Shown here piece by piece: positions 18,259 through 27,012 of a stretch of DNA of 64,000 bases. A program made the translations under genes and the position numbers. The notes beneath the pieces are model-generated. The model had not been told where the DNA came from and made no database searches. It saw nothing but the letters and a program-made list of their open reading frames with translations. Source of the DNA: Methylobacterium aquaticum (GTDB lineage Bacteria; Pseudomonadota; Alphaproteobacteria; Rhizobiales; Beijerinckiaceae). The DNA lies in NCBI RefSeq assembly GCF_016804325.1, contig NZ_CP043627.1, forward strand, positions 1,324,001 through 1,388,000, in the 5' to 3' direction. Every line of letters begins with the position of its first letter. Position 1 is the first letter of the stretch.

Positions 18259-18660
18259 ACGCGTCCGACGGAGCAGGCGCGGATCGCGTCGGCGTGGCGC
18301 GGATCCGCACCAGGGTCGCACCGGATGGACCTCGGTCGAGTCGGGGACGAGGCGCCACCTCGTCCCCGACGCGCGCGGCCTGCCGACCGGCCTCGACCCG
18401 AGCGGGACCCGCCGGTGCGACACCCTGACGACGGCCCGGACGCTTGAGGCCATCCCTCCTTCTCGACCGACGGCGCGGATGCCCGCGCCGTCGGCCTGGA
18501 TCGCCTAATGCCGACAAGCCCCGGATGCCGGGGCTCGACGTCAACGAGCATCGGGTGTGCGAGATCAGGCCGCGTATCACCAGTGCGGGATCGGGCGCGG
18601 CATCGTCTGCGCAACGCCAATCTCCGCGGCGATCAGGCGAGGACTGACTTTTGCCACCAG
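18259..18660. other. Intergenic, GC-rich, no supported gene
   Basis: Base composition is still that of the chromosome. Short open frames on both strands have no recognisable product. It borders the AT-rich island that starts near 18660. Confidence 0.4.
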
Positions 18661-19250
18661 TCCCGCAGGTCATCGCGCAATTATAAAAATATGGCATATT
18701 CATCAATTTTATGTATTTATTTCTAACATCGACGCAGTAACGACAACGTCACAAACATAATGATGATTGGTTGTCTAAACTATGATATGAGTTGAATTTT
18801 AAATACGTTAAATTACTATAGTTGATTTACGCATGGCATCCTAAAATTTTCTAAATAATCGTCGATTATTTCAATAACGTCAATATCAACACGTTGGTAG
18901 GCAATCAATCAACTTTTATTTCCGAAATCAATCGCGCGCGTTTATTATGGAGGCAATATAGATTGCAATGACGACCCTGGGAGCAAAATTAATGGTGCAG
19001 AGTAACATTCTTTAATGAGAAACCCTGCGCAGGCGGGAAAATACGACCTCCATTGGCAGGGAAATGACACCAGAACATCCAAGCTAACATCGATCGAAAA
19101 TGCGCGCGACGTAAAGATCCATTGATGACACTTGACGAAAATATTAATATAATTTTATAGATAACAGTTATATATTTGAATATCAATTTTATGATCAGAC
19201 TTTAAAATAATTAAACAACTTATTGATGATAATAATATTTATGTTTGTTA
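18661..19250. other. AT-rich island without genes
   Basis: About 590 bases are strongly AT-rich (many lines near one third GC, against roughly 70% around it), with runs such as TTAAATTACTATAG and ATTAATATAATTTTATAG. No open frame of useful length or known RNA was found. Such islands are typical of horizontally acquired DNA or sites silenced by nucleoid proteins. The adjacent PAS gene shares the lower GC content. Confidence 0.7.
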
Positions 19251-19251
19251 A

Positions 19252-19857
19252 TCAGTTCAGCCTGCTGCTGCGTTCTTTCCGAGCAAGGCTGGCGAGACAG
19301 CGGCCAAGCTCGAGCAGAACCATGTCGGCGAGCTTCAGGAGGAAAGGCTGATTTGCCTCGGCGATCACCTGTCGCATCGATATGCAATGGTCGGCAGCGC
19401 ATTCCAGCGGATGACAGGCCTGCAGCGCCTCGATCCGCTGATCATACGATGTCTCGCTGAGGTGCGCGCCTGTAATGTCGAGAAGAATGCCTCGCCCGTG
19501 CAGGGGCCGACCGGCCTCGTCCAAGTCGTAGCGCCCGCGGGCGAGCACCCAGCGCACGTTGCCTTTAGCCGAGCAGACGCGAAATTCGGCGATGAATGCA
19601 GCGCCCTGCGACGCGTTCGATTTCATGCGTGCGATGACGGCTTCGCGGTCTTCAGGATGGATGCAGGTGGCGAACTCGGCCAGCGTGCCGCTGCCCTTGC
19701 GCTGCTCGGCACTTGCCCAGAGCATCTCATGTACATAACTGTCCGACCACATCTGGTCGTTCACGATATCCCATTCCCAGGCACCAACATCTCCGCCTAA
19801 ATATCCACGATCCAGGAAATTTTTCTTGAGTCTGTCAAGCGCAGGATTGCGATCCAC
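19252..19857 (-). CDS. Orphan PAS domain protein
   Basis: This 201-residue protein has a single PAS_3-type fold: GDVGAWEWDIVNDQMWSDS near residue 22, CIHPEDREAVIARM near residue 65, FIAEFRVCSAKGNVRWVLA and a PAC-like GRPLHGRGILLDITG ending near residue 130. The C-terminal ~65 residues (CHPLECAADHCISMRQVIAE to LASLARKERSSRLN) are helical and contain three or four Cys/His but no kinase, GGDEF or HTH domain. It may be a PAS sensor that lost its output domain, or it may signal through the helical tail. Codon use is less GC-biased than its neighbours. It borders the AT-rich island, which suggests it arrived by transfer. Confidence 0.65.
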   Translation of the reverse strand: MDRNPALDRLKKNFLDRGYLGGDVGAWEWDIVNDQMWSDSYVHEMLWASAEQRKGSGTLAEFATCIHPEDREAVIARMKSNASQGAAFIAEFRVCSAKGNVRWVLARGRYDLDEAGRPLHGRGILLDITGAHLSETSYDQRIEALQACHPLECAADHCISMRQVIAEANQPFLLKLADMVLLELGRCLASLARKERSSRLN

Positions 19858-20433
19858 GGCAGGCTCCGATGTAATGCTTGTCTTGTTAAGGCCACATATA
19901 ACGCTCTCGCATCATATATCAACTAGGGTGTGCCGCTGCCAATGCTTATCGCTCTGCAGCCTTCAACGAGTCTGATGCGAATATCGAGAAGATTTACCGC
20001 CTGGCAGAGGATAGCAACCGTCAGAAAAACTCCGCCGCCGGGAGTCTACAACCCTTAAGGTTGCACGATGAATAAAGACAACCTGAAGGCGATAAGCGCC
20101 AAACCGGCCGCCGTCGCTGGGAGGTCATGGTGCGGAGGCAGGGCGGCAGCCATACCCGGCGGGAGATATACAACCCAAGATCGAAAGAACGCTGAGTTTG
20201 CAGGTATCTGCCCTGCCTGGCAGTGAACCGCCGGCGGCACCGACAATGGAACCTGACAGCCTCTCTCCGAATGCGCGGCCCCGGGCAAGTGTTACTAAAT
20301 TATAACTCTCCGATAAAGCCGCCGGAATCATGATGTGAGCAGATCAACCCGGTAGAAGGGGAACGCTGATGCGACCCTGGTTTTCAGAGGCGGCCGGCGG
20401 TGGCGTTCAACGCCAGAGGTTCGACCTCGCGGG
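19858..20433. other. Intergenic stretch with two similar short motifs
   Basis: No convincing gene is seen. GGGAGTCTACAACCC (about 20040-20054) and GGGAGATATACAACCC (about 20161-20176) are similar motifs about 120 bp apart; each sits after a GCCG/GGCG run. Their meaning is unknown; they may be ends of an old mobile element. Confidence 0.35.
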
Positions 20434-20760
20434 TTGTCCGATGAGGGCGGGGATTCGCGCGCTGGCCCGGGGCGCCCGCTGCCGCGACCTGCGCCGACAT
20501 CGTCGAGGTCTTACGCGACCGGCCGCCGGAGCCTCGGCCTGGCGCTCACCATAGTCTCGGCCGGCGTGATCGCGGCGCTCAGCGTCAGGCACGTGGCCCC
20601 GCGCTGGTCCGGTTTCCGCAGGCTTGCGCTGCGGGCGCCCTATGCCTCGGCCGCGCTCATCGTCCTGGTCGGCCTCTACACCGGCTGGCTCGGCTGGGAG
20701 GGCATCCGCCACGGTCACCATACCCGGGCCGCCTCCCCGGCAGCATCCCTCCCTGCCTGA
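20434..20760 (+). pseudogene. Possible C-terminal remnant of a NicO-like metal exporter
   Basis: The open frame's last ~75 residues (LGLALTIVSAGVIAALSVRH, then RAPYASAALIVLVGLYTGWL) form two hydrophobic helices. They resemble the last two helices of the NicO/RcnA nickel-cobalt exporter family. Nothing upstream in any frame supplies the rest of such a protein, and the first ~30 codons look non-coding. It lies just before the CueR-type promoter of the copper genes. It could instead be a small membrane protein of unknown function. Confidence is low. Confidence 0.3.
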
Positions 20761-20781
20761 CGGAAAGTGGTCTGCCGACCC

Positions 20782-20814
20782 TTGACCTTCCCATCGTGGG
20801 AAGCCCCATCCGAT
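20782..20814 (+). promoter_or_regulatory. CueR-type promoter of the chaperone operon
   Basis: The -35 TTGACC (20782-20787) overlaps the dyad CTTCCCATCGTGGGAAG (20787-20803). A weak -10 lies near 20807-20814, giving the unusually long 19-20 bp spacer typical of promoters activated by MerR-family regulators. A sibling site lies at 21824. Two such sites and a CueR gene in 1.1 kb support the assignment. Confidence 0.75.
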
Positions 20815-20839
20815 GGGGACGCCGTCGAGGGAGAGCGTC

Positions 20840-21079
20840 ATGCAGGGGTTCAGGGTCGAGACGATGGGCTGCGGCGGCTGCGCCAGGTCGGTGACCCGCG
20901 CCGTCCTCGCCATCGAGCCGAACGCCCGGATCGAGGTCGATCTCGGGGGCAAGACCGTGACCGTGTCGGGCGCCGACGGCCCGGCGGACCGGATCGCCCG
21001 GGCGATCGCGCAAGCCGGCTTCCCCGCCGAACCGCTGCCCGCAACGCCGGTTCGCCATCGCACTATCCAAGGAGAATGA
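20840..21079 (+). CDS. Heavy-metal-associated (HMA) domain copper chaperone, CopZ-like
   Basis: This 79-residue protein has the HMA ferredoxin-like fold. It starts at ATG 20840 (MQGFRVETMGCGGCARSV), with the Cu(I)-binding MxCxxC motif at residues 9-14, then VTRAVLAIEPNARIEVDL and AIAQAGFPAEPLP. It is a free-standing cytoplasmic domain, as expected for a copper chaperone rather than an ATPase module. It follows a CueR-type promoter by about 25 bp and overlaps or abuts the small exported protein gene, so the two form an operon. No CopA ATPase is in the window. Confidence 0.85.
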   Translation: MQGFRVETMGCGGCARSVTRAVLAIEPNARIEVDLGGKTVTVSGADGPADRIARAIAQAGFPAEPLPATPVRHRTIQGE

Positions 21080-21081
21080 CC

Positions 21082-21297
21082 ATGACGCGTCTCGTGACCG
21101 CCGCCGCCCTCCTCGCCCTCTCGCTGACCCCGGCCATGGCGGCCGGGTGCTGCGGCAAGGGCGGAAAGGGAATGTGCGCCAAGCCGATGGCGTCGATGTC
21201 CATGAAGAGCGGCAAGAAGGGCTGCTGCTGCGAGGGCATGGGCAAGTCGATGAAGATGGATAAGTCGATGAAGATGGACAAGTCGATGACGATGTGA
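21082..21297 (+). CDS. Tiny exported Met/Cys-rich, probable copper-binding protein
   Basis: This 71-residue protein has an N-terminal signal (MTRLVTAAALLALSLTPAMA), cleaved at AMA or possibly lipidated at the following AAGC. The mature ~50 residues are dense in metal ligands: GCCGKGGKGMC, MASMSMKSG, GCCCEGMGKS and a Met/Lys/Asp repeat MKMDKSMKMDKSMTM at the C-terminus. Methionine and cysteine clusters of this kind bind Cu(I). ATG 21082 has AAGGAG 7 bases upstream; an ATG at 21076 overlaps the chaperone stop but sits too close to the ribosome site. It is co-transcribed with the chaperone under a CueR-type promoter. I know no named family; a periplasmic copper sequestration role is an inference. 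Confidence 0.75.
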   Translation: MTRLVTAAALLALSLTPAMAAGCCGKGGKGMCAKPMASMSMKSGKKGCCCEGMGKSMKMDKSMKMDKSMTM

Positions 21298-21305
21298 CGC
21301 GGGCG

Positions 21306-21345
21306 GCCGAGCGTTGCGGTCGCTCCCGTCGTCAACGCTCGGCCC
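21306..21345. terminator. Bidirectional terminator between the copper protein and cueR
   Basis: GCCGAGCGTTG and CAACGCTCGGC are exact 11-bp inverted arms separated by about 16 bases. They sit between two converging genes. The expected TGA of cueR (after frame correction) lies inside the right arm. Confidence 0.65.
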
Positions 21346-21804
21346 GGGCCTTCCCGCGCGGCCCCGGGGTTCCGGCGCCGTCGCGGCGGGGTTCGGGTGG
21401 CAGGCCGGGACGTCCGCTCCGGTCTCCAGGCTGGCGATGATCGGGCAATCCGGACGTCCGTCGCCCTCGCAGGCCTCGGCCAGGGAGCGCAGGGCGTCCG
21501 CCATCTCGTTGAGCCGGCGGGCGCGCTCCTCCAGCTCCCGGACATGCGCCTGGGCGATGGCCTTCACGTCGGCGTTGCTTCGGCCGGGGTCGCTCCAGAG
21601 GCCGAGCAGCACCCTGATGCGCTCCAGGGAGAAACCGAGGTCGCGGGCATGCCGGATGAAGCCGAGCCGGTGCAGGTCGGAGGCGCCGTAGTCGCGGTAG
21701 CCGCTGTCCCGTCGGTCGGCCGGAGGCACGAGGCCGATGCTCTCGTAATAGCGGATCATCTTGGCCGAGACCCCGGAGGTCCGGGCGGCCTGACCGATGT
21801 TCAT
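21332..21804 (-). CDS. cueR: CueR-like copper-responsive MerR family regulator, probable frameshift at the C-terminus
   Basis: From ATG 21804 the protein reads MNIGQAARTSGVSAKMIRYY, the MerR winged helix, then a dimerisation helix and a metal loop ACEGDGRPDCPI. The cysteines are at residues 112 and 120, exactly the Cu(I) pair (C-x7-C) of CueR/HmrR. The frame as given runs on without a stop for 465 codons, through the terminator and the antisense of the next genes. Adding one base in the CCCCGGGG run near 21366 brings a TGA at 21334-21332 into frame and gives 157 residues, a normal size. The gene is divergent from the glutaredoxin-MauE gene, with a CueR-type operator between them. Confidence 0.85.
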
Positions 21805-21823
21805 GACGGCCTGCTTCCCCCTG

Positions 21824-21855
21824 TTGACCTTACCATGATGGGAAGGTCCACGACG
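21824..21855 (+). promoter_or_regulatory. CueR-type promoter of the glutaredoxin-MauE gene
   Basis: The -35 TTGACC (21824-21829) runs into the dyad CTTACCATGATGGGAAG (21829-21845) with outer ACC/GGT matching as well. It closely resembles the 20782 site. It lies between divergent cueR and the glutaredoxin-MauE gene and is oriented towards the latter. Confidence 0.75.
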
Positions 21856-21944
21856 GTCCGCAACCCCCGACGACCGGGCCCGCCCGCCGTTCCGAAATGC
21901 GGCGTGCCGGGCGGAACCGGTCCAGCCACTCTTCGGAGCGTTCG

Positions 21945-22694
21945 ATGCAAGCCACCGCCGGCCGCAAGGCCGCCCTCTACCGCATGGTCATGCCCGGGCA
22001 TGTCTGCCCCTACGGCCTGAAGGCCAAGGACCTCCTGGAACGCCAGGGATTCTCGGTCGAGGACCGTTGGCTCACCACCCGCGAGCAGACCGACGCCTTC
22101 AAGGCCGAGCACGGGGTCAAGTCGACGCCCCAGACCTTCATCGACGGCGAGCGGGTCGGCGGCTTCGACGACCTGCGACGGCACTTCGGCAAGGCGTCCG
22201 ACGACCCGGACGCCACGACCTACCGGCCCGTCGTCGCGGTGTTCTCGATGACCGCGCTGATGGCCCTGGCGGCGAGCGACGCGGTCTACGGCACCCCGCT
22301 GACCACCCGGGCGGCGGAGTGGTTCGTCGCCTTCAGCATGTGCGTGCTCGCGCTCCTGAAGCTCCAGGACGTCGAGACGTTCTCGTCGATGTTCCTGGGC
22401 TACGACCTGCTGGGGCAGCGCTGGGTGCGCTACGCCTATGCCTACCCGTTCCTGGAGGGCATCGCCGGCATCCTGATGGTGGCGGGCGTCCTGGACTGGA
22501 TCTCGATCCCGGTGGCCCTGTTCATCGGCACGGTCGGGGCGGTCTCGGTGTTCAAGGCGGTCTACCTCGACAGGCGCGAGATCAAGTGCGCCTGCGTCGG
22601 CGGGTCGAGCAAGGTGCCGCTCGGCTTCGTCTCGCTCACCGAGAACGTGATGATGGTCGCCATGGCGGTCTGGATGCTGGCCATGGGGCATTGA
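21945..22694 (+). CDS. Glutaredoxin domain fused to a MauE-like membrane domain
   Basis: In this 249-residue protein, residues 1-85 form a glutaredoxin (RMVMPGHVCPYGLKAKDLLE; VKSTPQTFIDGERVGGFDDL). The active site is CPYG, so it is of the single-cysteine type. Residues about 95-249 form a four-helix MauE/DoxX-like membrane domain (VVAVFSMTALMALAAS; VRYAYAYPFLEGIAGILMV; CACVGGSSKVPLGFVSLTEN, with two conserved Cys). ATG 21945 follows GGAG. Similar fusions occur in heavy-metal resistance islands, and a CueR-type promoter here supports a role in copper stress, perhaps passing thiol redox equivalents across the membrane. It does not indicate a methylamine dehydrogenase cluster. Confidence 0.85.
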   Translation: MQATAGRKAALYRMVMPGHVCPYGLKAKDLLERQGFSVEDRWLTTREQTDAFKAEHGVKSTPQTFIDGERVGGFDDLRRHFGKASDDPDATTYRPVVAVFSMTALMALAASDAVYGTPLTTRAAEWFVAFSMCVLALLKLQDVETFSSMFLGYDLLGQRWVRYAYAYPFLEGIAGILMVAGVLDWISIPVALFIGTVGAVSVFKAVYLDRREIKCACVGGSSKVPLGFVSLTENVMMVAMAVWMLAMGH

Positions 22695-22932
22695 GGGCGG
22701 CCGGCCGCGCCTCGACGCGCCCATGCCGGGAACGGATCACCGTCGAACGGGTCGCCGACATCCGGAACCGGCCCGTGGGTCTCGCAGGCGCGGCACGGGC
22801 TCCCCCTCCAGCGGATCCCGCCCGCCTTCCATCTATTTTTTAGAACCATAAGTCATAAACAATCAATTTTACCGAAATGACCCGGATGGGTACGAGATCT
22901 CGCTGTCCCAGCACATCGTGGGGGAGATCCTC

Positions 22933-24492
22933 GTGCCCGTCTTCAACCTGCCGCTGCTCGCGCCGGCGGCGTTCATCGCCTGCGCCGTCTTCTGTTTCCT
23001 ACGTCCCGGGCGTCGCCCGAGGCTCGTCCTTCCGGTCGCGGAGGGAACGGCGCTCGCGGCCCTCGCGGTCGCGGCCGCCGCCCTGGCCGTGCTCGTGGCG
23101 TCGGGTCCGGGCGCCGGCCCGGCCCTGGGCCTTTCCGGCATCGGCCTCTCGGTCAGGCTGGATGCGGTGAGCGTCACCATGCTCCTGCTGGTCGCCTTCA
23201 TCGGCTGGGTCGTGGTGCGCTACGCCGCGCGATACCTCGACGGCGAGGAGCGTCAGGGCGCCTTCACCGGCTGGCTTAGCCTCACGCTCGCCGCGGTGCT
23301 GCTGCTCGTCACGGCGGGCACGCTCGCGCAGCTGGTCGTCGCCTGGATCGCCACCAGCCTGGCCCTGCACCGGCTCCTGCTGTTCTACCCCGAGCGGCCG
23401 GGGGCGCGGCGCGCGGCGCGCAAGAAGTTCATCACGGCGCGCCTCGGCGACGCGGCGCTCGTCGCCGCAGCAATCCTCCTGGCCGCGGCCTACGGCACGG
23501 GCGACATCGGCCGGATCCTGCTCGCGGCCCGCGCCGGAGAGGGCGGCGGGCCCGCCGTCGCGGCGGCCGGCCTGCTCGCCCTCGCCGCCCTGCTCAAGTC
23601 GGCCCAGTTCCCCACCCATGGCTGGCTGACCGAGGTGATGGAGACGCCCACCCCCGTCTCGGCGCTGCTCCATGCCGGCATCGTCAACGCGGGCGGGTTC
23701 CTGCTGATCCGCTTCGCGGACGTGCTCCTCCTCGCCCCCGGCGTGCTCGCGGTCCTGGTGATCGTCGGCGGTCTCACGGCCCTGCTCGGCGGCCTCGTGA
23801 TGCTGACGCAGCCGTCGGTGAAGACCTCGCTCGCATGGTCGACCGTCGCCCAGATGGGGTTCATGACCTTCGAATGCGGGCTCGCCCTGTTCCCGCTCGC
23901 GCTCCTGCACATCGTGGCGCATTCGCTCTACAAGGCCCACGCCTTCCTGGCCTCGGGCGGCGCCGTCGCGGCGGTCGCGGCGACCCGCCGGCCGGGGCCG
24001 GTGGCGGTCCCGGGCGCGGGCGCCATCGCGCGCGCCTTCCTGGCGGCCCTCGTGATCTTCCTCCTCGCCGGCCTCGGCTTCGGCCTGGTGCACAAGTCGC
24101 CCCAGGCGCTCGCGCTCGGTGCCATCCTGATCCTCGGCGTCGCCTACATGCTGGCGCAGGGCTTCGCCGACGCCGCGCCCCGGGCGCTGATGGCGCGGGC
24201 CGCCGCCTACGCGGTCGCCGCCTCGGTGAGCTACTTCGCCCTGCAATCCCTCGCGATCCGCCTCACGGCGGGCGTGCTGCCGCCGACGCCCGCACCGGGG
24301 CCGCTGGAATGGGCGCTGATCGTGCTGGCGCTCCTCAGCTTCGGGTTCGTCGCGGTCCTGCAGGCGATGTTCCCGCTCTGGGCCCACCACCCCGCCGCCG
24401 CCGGCCTGCGGGTGCACCTCGCCAACGGACTCTACGCCAATGCCGCCCTCGATCGGCTGATCGGCGGCTGGTCCGCCCGTCACGCCGCCTGA
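22933..24492 (+). CDS. dabB: DabB, proton-channel-like membrane subunit of the DAB inorganic carbon uptake complex
   Basis: This ~519-residue polytopic membrane protein belongs to the NuoL/MrpA-like proton-translocating family. It shows [60 protein letters not shown] (the typical [11 protein letters not shown] block), [18 protein letters not shown] and [15 protein letters not shown]. It has about 13 helices and no complex I neighbours. GTG 22933 is preferred because GGGGGAG lies 6 bases upstream; GTG 22918 is an alternative. It lies 19 bp from the DUF2309 gene, which identifies it as DabB. DabA-DabB couple cation flow to CO2/bicarbonate accumulation. Confidence 0.9.
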   Translation: MPVFNLPLLAPAAFIACAVFCFLRPGRRPRLVLPVAEGTALAALAVAAAALAVLVASGPGAGPALGLSGIGLSVRLDAVSVTMLLLVAFIGWVVVRYAARYLDGEERQGAFTGWLSLTLAAVLLLVTAGTLAQLVVAWIATSLALHRLLLFYPERPGARRAARKKFITARLGDAALVAAAILLAAAYGTGDIGRILLAARAGEGGGPAVAAAGLLALAALLKSAQFPTHGWLTEVMETPTPVSALLHAGIVNAGGFLLIRFADVLLLAPGVLAVLVIVGGLTALLGGLVMLTQPSVKTSLAWSTVAQMGFMTFECGLALFPLALLHIVAHSLYKAHAFLASGGAVAAVAATRRPGPVAVPGAGAIARAFLAALVIFLLAGLGFGLVHKSPQALALGAILILGVAYMLAQGFADAAPRALMARAAAYAVAASVSYFALQSLAIRLTAGVLPPTPAPGPLEWALIVLALLSFGFVAVLQAMFPLWAHHPAAAGLRVHLANGLYANAALDRLIGGWSARHAA

Positions 24493-24511
24493 TCCGCCCG
24501 GAGACGCCACC

Positions 24512-26938
24512 ATGATCGAGATCGTCCACTCCCTTCCGACCGCGCACGACACCGTCAGGGCCGCCGCCGACGCGGCGGGCCGGCTGATCCCGCCCCTGTG
24601 GCCGCTCGCCTCCAGCGTCGCGGTCAACCCCTTCCTCGGGCATTCCGGCGAGCCGCTTTGGGCCGCGGGCGCACGTCTCGCCCGGGCGAGCGGCGCGGCG
24701 GTGACGATGCCCCGCGACTGGTACCGCGACAGGGCCGCCTCGGGGCTCCTCACCGACGCGGATCTGCGGGACGCCCTGGCGGACGCGCCTGCGGCCTCGC
24801 GCCCGGCCGGCCTCGACGCCCTCAAGGCGGCGATGCGGGCCGAGGCCCCGCCCGCCCCGGCCGTTCCGACCCTCGCCTCCCTCTGCGCCGAGGCGTCGGG
24901 GATCGACTGGCCGGGCCTGGTCACCGACCGGATCACGGCCTGGGCGGTCGGCCACTTCGACGAGGGGCAGGCCCTGTGGGCGGCGCAGCTCGGCGGGAGC
25001 GCGCTCGCGCTCTGGCGCGCCTGGGCCGTCCACGACCTCACCCCGGAGATCGCCGGCCTGAGCGGCTTCGCGCGGCACGTGTCGGAGGTGCCGGACGGGA
25101 CGCTGCCGGCCCTGGCCCGCGCGGTCGCGCGGCTCGGCCTCGGCGCGGAGGCCCTGGAGAGCTACTTCCACCAGGTGCTGCTGTCCCTCGGCGGCTGGGC
25201 CCAGGTCGCCCGCTACCGGCTGTGGCAGGCGGAGCTGTCCGGAACCACCGACGGGACGCTGCGGGACCTCCTCGCCATCCGGGTGATCTTCGACGAGGCC
25301 CTGCTCGCCCGCTACGGAGAGGCGGTCGCGGAGCGCTGGGCGGCCTGCGCGGCCGCCCACGCCGCGCCCGCGCAAGCGACGCCCGACCTCGTCGTCGACG
25401 CCATCCTGCAGGAGGCCGTGGAGCGCGCGAGCCAGCGCGCCCTCGCCGCGACGCTCGCCGCGACCGCGCCGCAGGGCCGGACCGGCCGCCCGGTGCTGCA
25501 GGCCGCCTTCTGCATCGACGTGCGGTCGGAGGTCTTCCGCCGCGCCCTCGAATCCCTCGATCCCGGCATCCGCACCCTCGGCTTCGCGGGCTTCTTCGGC
25601 CTGCCCCTGTCGCATCGGCGCTTCGCCTCCGACGTCGCGGAGCGTCGCCTGCCCGTCCTCCTCGAGCCGGCGCTGCAGACCTGCGCGGGCGGCCACGAGG
25701 CCGCGGTCGAGGATCGGTCCGCCCGGGTCGCGGCGCGCGCGGGCCGGGCCTGGGGCCGCTTCCGGCAGGCCGCGGTCTCGTCCTTCGCCTTCGTGGAGGC
25801 GGCGGGCCCCCTCTATCTCGGCAAGCTCGTCGGCGCCTCGCTCGGCCTCGGTCGAGCGGCGGCGGCGAACGACCCCGCCCCGCGCCTCGATCCGGGGCTC
25901 GATCCCGCCTCGCGGGTCGCGCTCGCCGCGCGCATCCTGCGCGCGATGTCGCTGACGGAAGGGTTCGCCCCGGTCGTGCTGCTGGCCGGGCACGGGGCGA
26001 ACGTGGTCAACAACCCTCACGCCAGCGCGCTGCATTGCGGCGCCTGCGGCGGCTATTCGGGCGAGGTGAACGCGCGCCTGCTGGCGCAACTGCTCAACGA
26101 CCCGCAGGTGAGGGCCGGCCTCGGGGAGCGAGGCATCGCGGTCCCGCCGGACACGGTGTTCCTCGCCGCCCTCCACGACACCACGACGGACGCGGTCACG
26201 CTCTACGCGGACGATCTCCCGGAGGCGGCGCGCCCGCGGGACCTGGAGCGGATCCGGGGCTGGCTCGCGGCCGCCGGCGCCCTGGCCCGCGGGGAACGGG
26301 CGCTCCGCCTGCCGGGGGCGCGGGACGGCGACAGCCTCGCGCGCCGCAGCCGCGACTGGGCCGAGACCCGCCCCGAATGGGGGCTGGCCGGGTGCAGCGC
26401 CTTCATCGCCGCGCCGCGCCACCGCACGGCGGGCCGGGCGCTCGACGGGCGCGCCTTCCTGCACGATTACGACTGGCGGCAGGACGATGGGTTCGGCGTG
26501 CTGGAGCTGATCCTGACCGCCCCGGTCGTCGTGGCGAGCTGGATCAGCCTGCAATATTACGGCTCGACCGTCGCGCCCGCGCTGTTCGGCAGCGGCAACA
26601 AGCTCCTGCACAACGTGACGGGCGGCATCGGGGTGCTGGAGGGCAATGGCGGAGCGCTGCGGGCCGGCCTGCCCCGGCAATCGGTGCATGACGGCGAGGC
26701 CTACGCCCACGAGCCCCTGCGGCTGTCGGTCTGCCTCGAGGCGCCGCGCGAGGCGATCACGGAGGTGCTGCGGCGTCACGCCGGGGTGCGCGCCCTGTTC
26801 GACAACCGCTGGCTGCACCTGTTCGCCCTGGACGAGAGCGGCCGGATCGCGTGGCGCTACGCGGGCGACCTGCGGTGGGTCGGCACGACGGCGCCGGCCG
26901 GCGCCGCCCCGGACGTGGACCTGAAGGCCGCCGTCTGA
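24512..26938 (+). CDS. dabA: DabA, carbonic-anhydrase-like subunit of the DAB complex (DUF2309/UPF0753)
   Basis: This 808-residue protein is the zinc-dependent cytoplasmic subunit that hydrates CO2 in concert with DabB. Zinc and active-site residues are visible as Cys334 and Asp336 in [12 protein letters not shown], His494 in [16 protein letters not shown], and Cys509 in [12 protein letters not shown]. Their spacing (C-x-D, then H-x14-C) matches the beta-carbonic-anhydrase-like site described for DabA. The N-terminus has [18 protein letters not shown] and the C-terminus [20 protein letters not shown], both family hallmarks. It starts 19 bp after dabB and is followed by a convergent LysR gene. 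All residues needed for activity seem present. Confidence 0.93.
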   Translation: MIEIVHSLPTAHDTVRAAADAAGRLIPPLWPLASSVAVNPFLGHSGEPLWAAGARLARASGAAVTMPRDWYRDRAASGLLTDADLRDALADAPAASRPAGLDALKAAMRAEAPPAPAVPTLASLCAEASGIDWPGLVTDRITAWAVGHFDEGQALWAAQLGGSALALWRAWAVHDLTPEIAGLSGFARHVSEVPDGTLPALARAVARLGLGAEALESYFHQVLLSLGGWAQVARYRLWQAELSGTTDGTLRDLLAIRVIFDEALLARYGEAVAERWAACAAAHAAPAQATPDLVVDAILQEAVERASQRALAATLAATAPQGRTGRPVLQAAFCIDVRSEVFRRALESLDPGIRTLGFAGFFGLPLSHRRFASDVAERRLPVLLEPALQTCAGGHEAAVEDRSARVAARAGRAWGRFRQAAVSSFAFVEAAGPLYLGKLVGASLGLGRAAAANDPAPRLDPGLDPASRVALAARILRAMSLTEGFAPVVLLAGHGANVVNNPHASALHCGACGGYSGEVNARLLAQLLNDPQVRAGLGERGIAVPPDTVFLAALHDTTTDAVTLYADDLPEAARPRDLERIRGWLAAAGALARGERALRLPGARDGDSLARRSRDWAETRPEWGLAGCSAFIAAPRHRTAGRALDGRAFLHDYDWRQDDGFGVLELILTAPVVVASWISLQYYGSTVAPALFGSGNKLLHNVTGGIGVLEGNGGALRAGLPRQSVHDGEAYAHEPLRLSVCLEAPREAITEVLRRHAGVRALFDNRWLHLFALDESGRIAWRYAGDLRWVGTTAPAGAAPDVDLKAAV

Positions 26939-26951
26939 GCGCCGTCGCGGG

Positions 26952-26974
26952 CCCGGTGTCGATCCGGCACCGGG
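26952..26974 (+). terminator. dabA: Weak hairpin after dabA
   Basis: CCCGGTG and CACCGGG are inverted arms separated by 9 bases, 14 bp past the dabA stop and before the convergent LysR gene. No T-run is present. Confidence 0.4.
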
Positions 26975-27012
26975 TCCGGGCGGCGCGCCTCGCGCTCGAT
27001 GCGCGAAATGGA

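Noticed and set aside
20407..21804. CueR as a 465-residue protein
   Set aside because: MerR regulators of this type are about 130-160 residues. The extra 300 residues are antisense to the copper genes and follow a terminator, so a frame error near 21366 is more likely.
21945..22694. MauE domain taken as evidence for a methylamine dehydrogenase cluster
   Set aside because: The MauE-like part is fused to a glutaredoxin, no other mau genes are present, and a CueR promoter precedes it.
22933..24492. dabB as NuoL of respiratory complex I or MrpA
   Set aside because: No nuo or mrp genes are adjacent, and its only partner is the DUF2309 gene dabA.
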